Part shown: piece by piece, positions 13,801 to 24,300 of the stretch
Layout: every line of letters starts with the position of its first letter
Position numbering within the stretch: position 1 is the first letter of the stretch
Origin: Bolinopsis microptera
Lineage: Eukaryota > Ctenophora > Tentaculata > Lobata > Bolinopsidae
Reading direction: 5' to 3'
Length of the DNA stretch: 64,000 nt
Assembly (NCBI RefSeq): GCF_026151205.1
Contig: NC_087072.1
Span: 6,434,084 to 6,498,083, forward strand
Position numbers and translations under genes: made by a program
Notes under the pieces: model-generated
Databases searched by the model: none
Told to the model about the DNA's origin: nothing
What the model saw: the letters and a program-made list of their open reading frames with translations, nothing else

Positions 13801-16800
13801 TACCATCCTGCACTTTTAATATTTAATTTTATTAGTGCAGATCTTTTGTCGCCACTGTTTGCACCGATCAGTTTATTGAATTTGTTTGCTCACTTCTCAG
13901 TTTCTTCACTAGTACAGGTAACAGGACCGTGATAATATCCTTTATTCGAGACTTCTCCGTTACTCTCCACATGCGAGTCAGGGATACTAGGACGGGTTAT
14001 CTGGTAGGACTGGTGCTCGTTAGTAATCTATTGTTACAATCATGACACTTGACAGTGTATAAACTACAAAGGTATAATACGATAAACCGCACATTTTAGA
14101 TTTATGGTACCAAGAGTGCAAGATGGGAGTCGTCCTACTTTCCGAAATAGTGTACGATCTCTCCCTATAATTTGAGTATTCGCGAGTATTCGTGAATTAA
14201 TTAAAGTTACCTATACAAATTGACTGTTCTTTCTTCCCCTGAATTCTTTACTGGCTCACTAAGACATTGTTTTATCCATCTCGTGCGGTCTACGTTTAAA
14301 CATTTGATCAAACTTGAGGATTCTCACAGCTCACTAGGGATGGTTGGTCGCTGCTTAAATTTATAATATTGCTTGAAAAGGGGCCGTTTGTATTATTTCG
14401 TTTATAGACGGTTTGTGCCTGACTTGATGGACGATTCTGTTTTAATTAACTAAATGACTAAATGGCATTTGAGTAATTAAGCTTGATCTACCGACCCATT
14501 TTACTGTTAATTTGACAAATTGACCCGCTGAAAATAACTCCACACAATCTCATACTTTAAAAACGGGAATTATGGGATCTGACCATAGTTTAATATTCCT
14601 AGTTATCCCATACCGCAGGACGAGCTCAATCTGCTATAAAACGTCAAATTTTGCGGTTCATTTTAACACCAAACTCTTTGCATATTCGTCGAACATAAAC
14701 TGATCAGATGATTAGATCACGATTAAGATTTTTCAGGACTCTCAGCGTTCTCGGAGCGACATCCACCATTTTTACCTGGCCTTTGTGTTAAGTCGAGTCG
14801 TAGTAAAACTAGTTCAACTTGCTGCACCAATTAATCAGGAATTTTATTACACGTCTTAGTTTTTTATCAGTTGGTATTAATATCCTCTTTCAGAGTGGTA
14901 CTAATTTTTAAGCTTTGTAGGGATTTCAAGGTTATCTTTAATACAACTACAAGCTGTAATAAAAATTCGTTGGATATTTCTGGAAGGATAAGAAAGGGTG
15001 AGATTTGTGTGCCGCTTACAATCATTCAGCTTCTGTACTCTGTAGGGCATAAGAGCTACCCTAAAAACAGATGTCATAAACTAATGAGATTTAACGTAGA
15101 GAACGTAGTGTAATTCGCCGTCAAGTTAGTAAGAGTTTCTAATTCTTGGAATGAATCTAATCATTAGTACTAGGAGCTTCTTCATCAGATATTTTGATTC
15201 TCAGCATAGTTTAAATCATTACATAGGATTACAAGGAATGTTGTGTTGCTTACTTTGGACATTTAATTGCTGTTTATTATCTTTCGTCACGGATGCCATT
15301 AAAACTATTCATTTTGATTTACTAGACGATTTAGTATCTAGACAGCATTTTATCTTAAATACTTTTATCTTTGAAGGCGGTGAATCTAGCAAAAGATTGA
15401 AGCACGGATGTTGAAAGTTCAATTAGAATCTCCTGATTGTCGTAAAGCGTCGTCCATCAACACCTGCTTTACTGTAATTTCCGTGCCTATATATCTTGAT
15501 ACAATATATCTTCGTTGCTACAGTCTTGATTTCGTGATTCATTTTTCCAATATTTAAAATCTATTTTTTCTATTTTTCGAAAAATATTTTTCTTCGTCTG
15601 TTTTCTGGTACTTCAAATAACCTCGTTAATAAAAAATAATAATTATACCAGGTATTCAAACATGGTTTCGTACAACATGTCCGATAGTGAAACAGGCCCT
15701 AGCAGAATGACGACATCCTACATGATGCAGATGTCGGAGACATCCCCTCTACAGCCTCTTGAAACCTACATCTTCGCATCTCTCAGCATCCTATGTTTCG
15801 TCTTTGGATTGGCTGGTTCATTCTTCTCCCTGCTTTACTTCGTGAACAAGTTCAAAACAAAGAGGACCTCCAGCACCCTCCTCTTCATCCTGATAAACAT
15901 AACGGACGGGGTGATCTGCTTCCTGATAGTATTTGCGGGGGTGTCCCATATAACGGGGCCAACCCTCTTCACTAACTCCATATTCTGTGATGTTTGGGGA
16001 GTGTTGTGGTATGTTGCTGCTAGAATGTCCATATTTCTGATAGGTTTCCTCAGCATTTCCCGTACCTACATCATTAGCAGACCCTTTGCTGAGATGAAGA
16101 TATGGCGTGTGGTGGTTCCAGCTGGGGTCTACTTGGTGATCATGGTGGTTCAGCAGACCTTTGTTTTCTGGTTTGGGTCGAGGTATCATTATGACGCGGA
16201 TTTTGGGCACTGCTCCATCGATCCTATGGAAGCGTTCCACAATCTGGATGAAAAGAAGATCAACTTTCTAATGCAAGTGTTTTTCTTCATCTGTGTTCCC
16301 CTGGAGAACATCTTCCCATGGGTTTTGGTGATCATAAGCTGCGTTCTGACTATCAGATCTATCAACAAATACAACCGACAGCTGAGTAACGGTAGTAACA
16401 GTAGTAGTGGTAGTATTAATACCCAGCTAAGTTTGAGCATAAGTGCTTACTGCAGGTTTCGCAGAAAGTTCAAAAGCAACTCTCAACACTCTCAACTCTC
16501 CCAACATGACAAGAAACCAACGACTCTCCGACCAAACGAGGACACTAAGCGGACTGCTACAATAAACATCTTGATACTGACAATTGTGTACCTTACGATC
16601 AACACATTCTCTGTTGCTGTCTTCACAATGGACTTCATCGAAGTATTCTTTTATGACAAGGTTGCCATATACGACAAGATCTCCCATCGTGCTGTCAATA
16701 TAATAGTTCTACTGGCATGGGTTTACGCTGTGGCCTTGAACAGTGCCTGTAACGTACTCGTGTACTTTTGTAGACTGGGAAGCTTGCGGAGGTTCACGGT

Positions 16801-19800
16801 AGCCACGGTGACTAATTGTAGAATACCGGACTTTCAGGCTGCCACTCGACATCAAATATTTGCAGCACAAAATCGACTTCGCTCTCCAACGACTCTTAGT
16901 ATTGTTTAACAAAATATACGATTATAGTTTTTGTCATTTGATAATATTATCAAATTTTTTAAAACAACCAAATAAAACCAAAAGTATTTACTATAATCGA
17001 ATATCAAATTGTCAACAGGATTTGAAGCTCGTTACTGATATTTTAATTTGTAACGTGTATTCTTGTTTTTACAACATGATTTAGAGCTCAGTAGAAGTAC
17101 CAACTGACTGGAATAGAAATGAAGTTTTAATTTTATGTATAATTAGAAAATTAGAAAATTATAACTTATTTTATTCCTCCATTATTTCCGGCGTATAATT
17201 TCGTTCAACAATATATGCGGTTAATAAACGATCGCCCAATTATTCAACTTGGAACTGATTTCTCTATTACTCCTTGTGTAATCTTACTATATATAAAGCG
17301 AGACGATATATATATATATGTGTATATATCCGTGCCATTTTACTGACACCACGGCATCAACTTTAACGCGACTTTCCGCAAAAACCGTAAAAGATATACA
17401 ACTGAAACTTTTTTGACTGGGTCAAATGCTTTAATGGCCTTCGAATCAGCATGAAAAAATAAAAAATTTTAGTGCCCAAATAATTTTAGTGCCCAAAATT
17501 TGGACTCTCAAGTGGTGTCAAAAACGCGAATTAAATAGGTAATAATTATTTTAGTCTCTCGAGTCTTGACACCACTTTAGGGTAAGACGGGTTCCTGCTA
17601 GTGTGTATAATACGCCTACCAAACACAGCATAATTTCATTCATTTTCTTTTTCTAGCTGACCAAAATAGTCAAAACTCGAAATTCAACAAGTATGTATTT
17701 CTCTTACTTTGTATCCCAGTGCGATGCTATATGGCTCCAGTAAATAAGTTAATAAAACGTGTTGTAGGTTAAAGATCGGGGTGGCATCACCATGTGGCCT
17801 AGTTGATTACATTCATTAGTGTCCGAGTGTGAGGTAGCGCACGTTGCTATCCACAATAATTCCCACAATCAATTAAATGTATCAGACATGTTGGAAGAGT
17901 TTGATACATCGCTAGGCAACGTGGTGATTGTGAGATTTGTATTTTGTAAGAGCATGCTCATGATGAGCATGCTGAGCTTGATGATGTTTAGAGATAGTAA
18001 TGCAATTATATGACAAAGTTCCGACTTCAGCGATAGAACATCGCTGAAATATAAATTTTTAAATAATAATTTTAAATAATATACCACCTAAATCCGAATA
18101 TTTAGGTGGTTTATTATATACCACGTATATATAGACTAACATTTAACGAGATTGACAAGTGGATTCACACTTTCTTATGGGTTCATTATAAAAGGAATAT
18201 AAATTGACTGGCTAGACAAAAACTGTCGTCAAATTTAAACCCCTCATGATATCAGGTAGAACGGGTAGAAGTGTTAGGGAGAGTATTACCACCTGACTCA
18301 GACCTGACCCTGACCACGTACACTAACAACACTAACAACACTGATGTTATTGTTAATGATAACAACTTGGTCTCTACCTTCTCTCTGGACCTTGTTATTC
18401 CTATGAACGCTCCTCAACAGCAGGTAACAGTTTGTTGTCAAGCTCTCCGGTCTCCCATGTGAGAGAGAGCTGTAAACGGGAGCTGTTATCCAGGAACTAA
18501 CTCTGAAAATTTGCCCACTTTGACGTAAAATTTGACGAAATTAAACAATGAAGATATAATGCCGGTTAATTATTGTGAATAACACATTACCTTCTCCTCC
18601 TCCCCAGTTGACATGGTTTGTGACGAGGATTTGCCAGCGAATCAAGGAACAGCGCTCAGTCATGATAGTCATGTTAGGAGAAAACGACCTGACCATGTAC
18701 GGTACGCCGCAGTGCCATGGCCTATTGCGCCATCTTGTCAAATCTGTGAGTCTGGTTTTAACGACGTCTTATCTGCCAGTCTAGTTTAGTCAAATCTGTC
18801 AGTCTAGTTTTATAGCATCATGTCATCTGCAAGTTTAGCATTATCACAAGTTTATTTCAGCTGTTGTCGATGAAGAAGACAGAAGAGTTGTTAACTTTGT
18901 CCGTTGGCACTTTTGTCAATAATCAGGTTAATAAGAACTAAGAAAGCAGAAATACAATAAACTAGGTCAATTACCTAACCCATCATTCTATGACTTTCGG
19001 CGTGGCAAAGTTAGTACTGCGTTAGCAATTACGCAGATCTATATAAAAGTTAACTGTTCTATTTCAGATGTGTGATGGGTTAAGCGAATTCTCCATGCAA
19101 GATGGGAAAGTTACTGCTGTACCAATTACAGCACTAGATCTAGGAATTGAACTACTTTCTCAGGTAGATAATCATTATTGCCTAATTATAGAACATAGTA
19201 CTCAAGTTTGGTGTCAAAAAATAAATTTTCAAATAGATACACACAAATACATCAACCAATAAACTCAAACAGAAGGAAGGTTGTCCAAGTCCACAGTTCC
19301 AGTCTCTGCTGCCTGCTGAGCTTGTTTCTTCAGTAGATCTGCTCGTCTCTGTTTAGCTCTTCTGTTTTGGAACCAGGTCCTGATAGCGGTCTCCGACACT
19401 CCGATCTGTACACTGAAATCTAGGCGCTCATCTCTGTCGATTGTAGGGGACTTTTTGAACCGGATTTCCAGGCATTCCAGTTGGGCTGAGGTGAAGGAGG
19501 TACGGTTGTTAGTGATGGAAGCATGCTTGCTGTAGGGTGTATCAGCTGAAGGGGGAGAAGAGGATGAGGAGGATCTCTTGCGGGTTTTACCAAAGGTAGG
19601 TGGGTTGAGGGGATAGTGGCTGAGCAGGTCTAGCAGTTCTGTCTTGGAAATTTCCGAATCCATGAGTTTAGTTCTGTACTGTGTTTGGTCTATCCAGTGG
19701 AATGTGCTCGGTGGAGGAGGAGGGTAGGAACCGGGTTTGTGGTGAATAACAACAGAAGGAACTGGTTCTATAGTCTCGTCTACACTGTCTTGAGGGAGAG

Positions 19801-21342
19801 GAGGAGGAGAATTGTAGAGAGGAGGTGGAGTAGTCCTGGAGGGAGGTGTAATCTGTGTCTGTATTTGTGGGGGAGAATAGGTCTGTGGAGGGGATGAGTA
19901 CATCTGTGGAGGGGATGAGAAGGTCTCCTCGGATGAATATGTTGAAGGACACAGGTAGGATGGCGGAGATGTAGTCTGAATCATGTCAGGAGAGCTGTGC
20001 TGTGAAAAAGGTAAACATTTAGGAGGGCTGATAGGAGGGTAGAAGTAGTAGGGAACTGGGAGGACTGGCTGACAGGAGTATAGGTAGGAGTTCAGGAGTT
20101 GTTCCAGTGGAGTAAATGACATGGTAAAGTATTCTGTAGTTGTAGAAGTAGTGGGTAAACAAGGAAGATATTGTGATATGACTCTTAATTCTGGGTTCAG
20201 TATTTATACTACCGAAGGGATTTGATCGCTTGTGACAAGCTTGTTAGATGCCTTAGTTCCATTAGCTTGTTGGTTGGATGTGGATCGCATGTTCGTGCTG
20301 GTAAGCATGCCATGAAGGACGTGATCACTCGAAATGCATGGCAACGTGTCTCTTAGACGATCGAGATCACATCGTGTCGCATAACGATCACATCAGAGTA
20401 TAGAATTTAGTTATCGGATCATATTTTCATGACCTCGTACTGGATCACATTTTCCAGATCAGATCATTATCTTATCGTAAAAATTATCGTAGGTCACATT
20501 ACCAGTCATACAAAAAATTCTATAAATCTCAATTTGTAAACTACTGTCTGATCTGATTTATAAACATTGTAGTTTGATTTTAAAAGTATAATTATCAGAA
20601 ATGCTAAAAATTTGATAATTGCCCAGGCTGACATACCAGACGAAGTTGAGCAAGTTCTGCACCAGTTTACAATCAGAAACAGTGATGCCAGTACAGGATC
20701 AGTTTCGATATTGGAATGTGATAGCATGGATGCAGATTCTAGTGAAATACTGCATCAGTATCGGGCCTGTGGTAAAGTTTCGCCAGGAAGCCGACCTAAT
20801 GTGCTCTATGATACTGTTAATGCATACACAGGTATTAGCTTAATGACTTCCATACAGTGTATTGTTCGTTTTTGTTCATTTTCGTTAATAATTCGATCAC
20901 CGTATTGTATCTTTTAATGTTTTGCACGTTAAAACTCGAATCTTATTAATAACCGCCAACTGATGTGAGGCATTTTGCGTAACGCGCATTGCGAAAAAGG
21001 TACACAAATGTACTTATCTTGCACTCAGTGTAACATGATCTGATGCAGGTCACGTACGCGCACGCGAATTGACTAACGTAATCAAGCTTTGGTGCATGTA
21101 CTCAGTATAGTACTGCAAACGGTTTATTATGGGCCATGGGGATGAGTTTTAGAAATGAGCTTCTAATATACAAAATGTTCATTTCAGAAAAAGGTGGGGC
21201 GGTGACTGTGTTTCTAAACCTAAAACCAGATATCCAATCTACAGCAAACAGTCAGCGGCTTTTAAAATACGCATCTCAAATAACCGGAGTTGAGCCTGTT
21301 ACCCAAAACAGGAAAAGGGGGATATTCTCATTCAGGAGCTGA
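4805..21342 (+). CDS. Kinesin-like protein with coiled coils and a degenerate, P-loop-less motor
   Basis: Seventeen exons join in one open frame of 668 codons with stop: 4805-4897, 4997-5045, 5222-5358, 6182-6349, 6644-6706, 7126-7218, 7465-7641, 7874-7973, 8102-8244, 17657-17690, 17820-17938, 18256-18423, 18608-18745, 18861-18926, 19068-19163, 20627-20831, 21188-21342. All boundaries are GT-AG and the phases agree. The exon 11/12 junction is ambiguous: donor 17938 or about 17945, acceptor 18256 or 18278. The N-terminal half has heptad-rich stretches (exons 4-6, 8). The C-terminal half resembles a kinesin motor in order: GNVVIVRF near its start, then FSLDLVIP, LGENDLTMYG where the P-loop GQTGSGKTYT should be, and at the end GGAVTVFLNLKPD plus RLLKYASQITG, like the last strand and helix of motors. 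P-loop, switch I and switch II motifs are missing, so ATP hydrolysis is unlikely. A C-terminal motor after coiled coil suggests kinesin-14 ancestry (inference). Its introns contain three other genes. The ATG at 4805 sits just after an acceptor AG, so a 5' UTR intron is implied. Confidence 0.7.
5359..6181. other. Intron 3 of the kinesin-like gene, AT-rich repeats
   Basis: No exon is seen here. The intron holds several degenerate copies of a phrase like AATTTTAGTC and AATTTGGTT (5375-5480 and 5875-5985) that read as small open frames but have no coding features. They are oriented so that the two clusters are partly inverted to each other, which suggests a decayed inverted-repeat element. Confidence 0.35.
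8831..9541 (-). CDS. Single-exon coiled-coil protein nested in an intron
   Basis: An uninterrupted 236-codon frame lies antisense inside intron 9 of the kinesin-like gene. The product is almost entirely charged helix (E, K, Q, L rich, few Gly or Pro) with heptad spacing from about residue 3 to 236, so it should be a long coiled coil. There is no signal peptide, membrane segment or recognisable catalytic domain. One Pro-containing break (KKCDPVEVH, about residues 116-124) separates two coiled-coil segments, and the end (LVLDTNRCLKSIPELEASTA) could be a third short helix. The start MSSELDQL is the first ATG downstream of a TATA element at 9762-9773. No introns are apparent. Structural, filament or ciliary roles are possible but unsupported. 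Confidence 0.8.
   Translation of the reverse strand: MSSELDQLKATHEELRLQKRAIDRETEDTRTKTIEDKRVAAAEIEKLQLDLESLKEESAALNEKNKNLESNVANLKLDHEEKKKKQEEDYDNQRRAKQKLQFQEAKLCTKKVNIEKKCDPVEVHKLQIEELEKEVEHNKNEKEEVKKIYETEMNKLDNILSKVNFQKKTWEKKVQVAREQLLKLNANCINIRESSRKELFEKDLLLQRLVLDTNRCLKSIPELEASTAVLEKMIKE
9762..9773 (-). promoter_or_regulatory. TATA element of the nested coiled-coil gene
   Basis: On the minus strand this reads AGTATAAATACT, containing TATAAATA, 221 bp upstream of the start codon at 9541. The identical 12-mer precedes the other minus-strand nested gene at 20199-20210. Its identity as a promoter is inferred from consensus and position. Confidence 0.55.
9775..15661. other. Large intron and intergenic span without recognised genes
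   Basis: This is most of intron 9 of the kinesin-like gene between two nested genes. Open frames are all short, AT-driven and without domain features. The only structured element seen is the 16-bp tandem array at 13201-13313. A TATATAT run at about 15488-15495 lies some 170 bp upstream of the GPCR start and could serve as its TATA box, weakly supported. Confidence 0.5.
13201..13313. repeat. 16-bp tandem repeat
   Basis: About seven head-to-tail copies of AGTCTGTTACCCCCAC with substitutions AGTATG and CATAG are present, followed by a C-rich tail (about 13305-13320). The purine/pyrimidine bias makes the reverse strand G-rich. It lies in an intron, and no coding use is likely. Confidence 0.9.
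15662..16909 (+). CDS. Divergent rhodopsin-like (class A) GPCR, single exon
   Basis: A 415-residue frame without introns has seven hydrophobic segments at about 36-61, 72-94, 109-131, 148-171, 203-231, 300-324 and 344-368. Cys109 at the top of TM3 and Cys184 in the second extracellular loop are placed for the conserved disulphide. TM2 holds NITDG where LAxxD is usual. The DRY box is replaced by SRT (133-135). TM6 lacks CWxP (TIVYLTIN). The NPxxY site reads NVLVY (364-368). The third intracellular loop is long, Ser/Asn/Lys rich. The N-terminus has no clear signal peptide, and the alternative start is Met6. The ligand is unknown; the sequence does not show a biogenic amine or peptide signature. 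The gene lies in the same orientation inside intron 9 of the kinesin-like gene. Such intronless, motif-poor receptors are common in lineage-specific expansions. Confidence 0.88.
   Translation: MVSYNMSDSETGPSRMTTSYMMQMSETSPLQPLETYIFASLSILCFVFGLAGSFFSLLYFVNKFKTKRTSSTLLFILINITDGVICFLIVFAGVSHITGPTLFTNSIFCDVWGVLWYVAARMSIFLIGFLSISRTYIISRPFAEMKIWRVVVPAGVYLVIMVVQQTFVFWFGSRYHYDADFGHCSIDPMEAFHNLDEKKINFLMQVFFFICVPLENIFPWVLVIISCVLTIRSINKYNRQLSNGSNSSSGSINTQLSLSISAYCRFRRKFKSNSQHSQLSQHDKKPTTLRPNEDTKRTATINILILTIVYLTINTFSVAVFTMDFIEVFFYDKVAIYDKISHRAVNIIVLLAWVYAVALNSACNVLVYFCRLGSLRRFTVATVTNCRIPDFQAATRHQIFAAQNRLRSPTTLSIV
16910..17656. other. Intron remainder with microsatellite and short repeats
   Basis: No gene is seen. 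There is a TA/TG microsatellite at about 17310-17330 and a doubled phrase AATTTTAGTGCCCAAA at about 17466-17500. The words GACACCAC and GGTGTC recur in both orientations between 17345 and 17580, as in the remains of a small inverted-repeat element. Confidence 0.4.
17951..18120. repeat. Cluster of three intronic hairpins
   Basis: Three inverted repeats follow exon 11 of the kinesin-like gene within 170 bp: AGCATGCTCAT with its complement ATGAGCATGCT one base away (about 17951-17974), TTCAGCGAT with ATCGCTGAA (about 18027-18049), and ACCACCTAAAT with ATTTAGGTGGT extended by AT-rich flanks (about 18076-18120). All are perfect or nearly so in the core. The function is unknown. Confidence 0.7.
19265..20122 (-). 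CDS. Q50 paired-like homeodomain transcription factor, single exon
   Basis: The frame of 285 codons lies antisense in intron 15 of the kinesin-like gene. Residues 1-150 are Pro/Ser/Tyr/Gln rich, with runs of PPP and repeated SSPPQ/YSPPQ blocks, like a transactivation region. Residues 203-262 form a full-length 60-residue homeodomain: Arg207 (position 5), Phe210, Trp250 (position 48), Phe251, Gln252 (position 50), Asn253 (51) and Arg255 (53), in the motif TWFQNRRAKQRR. Gln50 and helix 3 suggest a PRD-like member, but helices 1 and 2 are divergent (ECLEIRFKKSPTIDRDERLDF), so no orthology group is claimed. A basic and serine-rich stretch (180-190) precedes the domain. There is no paired box. The absence of an intron in the homeobox is unusual for PRD-class genes and may reflect retrocopy origin. 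The nearest TATA element is at 20199-20210. Confidence 0.9.
   Translation of the reverse strand: MSFTPLEQLLNSYLYSCQPVLPVPYYFYPPISPPKCLPFSQHSSPDMIQTTSPPSYLCPSTYSSEETFSSPPQMYSSPPQTYSPPQIQTQITPPSRTTPPPLYNSPPPLPQDSVDETIEPVPSVVIHHKPGSYPPPPPSTFHWIDQTQYRTKLMDSEISKTELLDLLSHYPLNPPTFGKTRKRSSSSSSPPSADTPYSKHASITNNRTSFTSAQLECLEIRFKKSPTIDRDERLDFSVQIGVSETAIRTWFQNRRAKQRRADLLKKQAQQAAETGTVDLDNLPSV
20199..20210 (-). promoter_or_regulatory. TATA element of the nested homeobox gene
   Basis: AGTATAAATACT on the minus strand lies 77 bp upstream of the start codon. It is the same 12-mer as at 9762-9773. A promoter role is inferred from position and consensus. Confidence 0.6.
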
Positions 21343-24300
21343 CACGTGTTTTTTCATTAAGTGTTCTCCAGATCAAAGATTTGGACTTTCATTTGTTTAA
21401 TCCTGGAACTTAGTTTCTAATTTATTTGTTTAAATTATTTATCTGAAGACTGTAACATAGGTCTGTGCCCTGTGGACTGTGGTCACGTGCTTGTTTTCAT
21501 AATTTTGTTAATTCAATTTCTTTCTGTATCGGTTTTTGTAGCATCGGTATAATGGTTTCTTTTCTATGTTAAGGGTTGATGTTTGTGATTGATTAATTAT
21601 TTGTTAATGTTATCAAATTCCAGAAAACTTTTTTCCTTTATACATCACCAAGAATTATCATCTAACAGGAAACAAACGCATTCTATGAGCAACAACAAAA
21701 ACATTAGGAAAATATCACAAGTAACATGTTGCATTATAGCCGGGGAAAAAATTGTTCAGTACAAGTTAAATTGAGCATTTGCATGAACACTCTTCAGCAC
21801 TTCTTATTCCAAATAAAGCCGATCACATGGGTAATTCACATTGGAACTCACACCACTTATTTTCAGTTTGAACAGGGAGTCAAAATTAGGACCTGAACAC
21901 AAAATCATTAAAATCAAGCAATCATAACAATCTGATTCAGACGAAAAATGAAAAACATGAACAAGAATAACTTCGGATGAAAGCCGCAATAACAAAGTTT
22001 AACCTGAGCGATTGAGCCTGATTTGCTATTTATTGGATAGCCAAATCTTTTAAGGGATATTGTGTAATTGTGCTCTACTTTAGATTATAACTTCACTCAT
22101 ATAGAAACATTGGGATCACCAAGGTAACATAAATCATGGCCTCTTGCCTCAAGAACATTTCCACTAGAGTTTTTCCACCAATATTACTTAATAGTTCGAC
22201 AGTCCGCTTTAGCATTTAGGAATACAGTCGATATTCGATATAATACTAAATATTGCAATAAAGTCTAAAATCACCATCTATAGTTTATATTGAACTGGTT
22301 TTTAGCTGCAACTCATGGAAAGCATTTTCGTTGCTTCTAGGCATTAATAGGCCAAACAATAGGACAAAATAACTGAAAAAGTCTGATCGCATGCAATTGT
22401 AATATTCTTTAATTATTTGGGCCTTTCGCTTGCTTTAGTTCTTTAAAGAAAGGTGTTAATTAAGTCTCAAGGTGGACGAATTCGGTACATCATATACCTC
22501 TGTTTTCAACATGTTTTAATGCAAACGAAAAACCCTTCGGATACCTTTAAATAGCACTATCATTATGATTAATAATTGATTAATATGATAGCAAAATATT
22601 TTGGTATGGTACTTTATACATAAAAAGATAAATAATAGATAATTAAGATTCTGGTGGCTGGAAGTCACAGTCCAAAGTATTGATCTCAACTGGAAACATC
22701 TGTTTTTAAAGGTCTTTTCAATAAATGTTTGCAGGAATGTAGCGTTAACAGGAATGTAGCGTTAACAGGAACATCGTAGAGACGTAGAGTAACAGAGTTT
22801 AAGGGCATCCTCAAAGGCTGTAAACATCACACGACCTGATAGGAAGAAAGATAATTAGAATTGCTTGATACAAAAATGATTTTTCTACCATAAGCTCTAT
22901 TTTATTGAAAACAAGAATTGCGCCCGTTGTTTCGTTTTGGCGGACGCTAGATTTCCGTTCACTATAACTATAAATATAAGCTCCAATCAGCTCACTTCAT
23001 AATAATAATATTGATACACATCAGTACACAAAACTACGCATGCCACGTACAAATTGGGCTTATAACCTAATACTATACATTGCATAATATACATTAAAAT
23101 ACACTCGCGCCGCGCATTCATTGACAGGCTAGCTTTATACATCACATCTCCGCAAGCAATACTCGCGCGCTGCACTGCGCGCCAGTTGTCATGGTAACGG
23201 ACGGAAGTAAGGACAGATGACAACATATTCAGACCCACCTAGCTACTGCTATCTCCAAAATCCACGTTTTTCTGCAAAAACGTCCATTCGTAACCTTTCA
23301 CTATTGCCTTTTTACAAAAGGGTGAACGGAAAAAATGTAAGATAGTAAGCTTTTTAACTTAGGCTTCTTTTTTGGACTAGATCCAAAAAATTGCGTACGG
23401 TCGGTCAAACAATATTGCGCGCTAGCTGGTTACCAGATTTTATGCGCGCGCGATTCAGATAACCGCGCGAAGTACATTTGGCTTACACAAGAGAATCATA
23501 ATTAGGCGGTAGCGCCCGCCGTCCATAATAAGCGCTCCTGCCGCTTTTTCCTCTATAAATAACTCTAAATGTAGATTTCAAAACAACACAAATTGTCATG
23601 CTGCTACCAGATATGGATAACATATTAACATATCTGAATCATTGCACTCTAAGGCTTCTATGTTCTGGTAGGTTCTGTCAAACAACAGAACAGATTGTGT
23701 GAGCCAGTCGCACCAACAGTTGCTCGGCAGTTGGTGTCCAATTAGATCCGACTTATAGTGCAGGAATTAGAGGGGTAATATATAAGGGTAATAAGGGTAA
23801 TGTTTCCTCGTATTGACATGCAGCTCTCTCCCTCTCGCGTAACGGTAACCAGTAAAACAGGTATATTCCAGTTAAAAGTTGTAGAACTTTACGTTAAATA
23901 AAACCTACACCGTTATTCGATATCGCTGCTTCCCATATCAGTTCCACTGTAGTACATATCATCATCATCTGACATAGTAGTATCACCGTACCTGAGGTAT
24001 TATGACGTCACCAGTTAAATCACACTAGTGAGATAGATCACAAACTGACGGTATAATATATTGAGTTTAGTTACAACATAGAATTTAATGTTCAGTAAGA
24101 TGATCTCATATGTAGACTATAGTTTACTCAGTGCGCTTAAGGGCGTTATTATACACGCTATATTACACGTTATTATATACGGTGTTGTGTGCCAAGTGTG
24201 TAACGTGCAACAGAACTGATGATAGTTTGACAGTCAAACTAAAAAACGTTAGCCTGTCAATGTTTATCATGTTTACTATCAACAGTGAATACTTGGCAGC

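Noticed and set aside
15818-16912. Antisense open frames over the GPCR
   Set aside because: They mirror the codon structure of the receptor and lack their own features.
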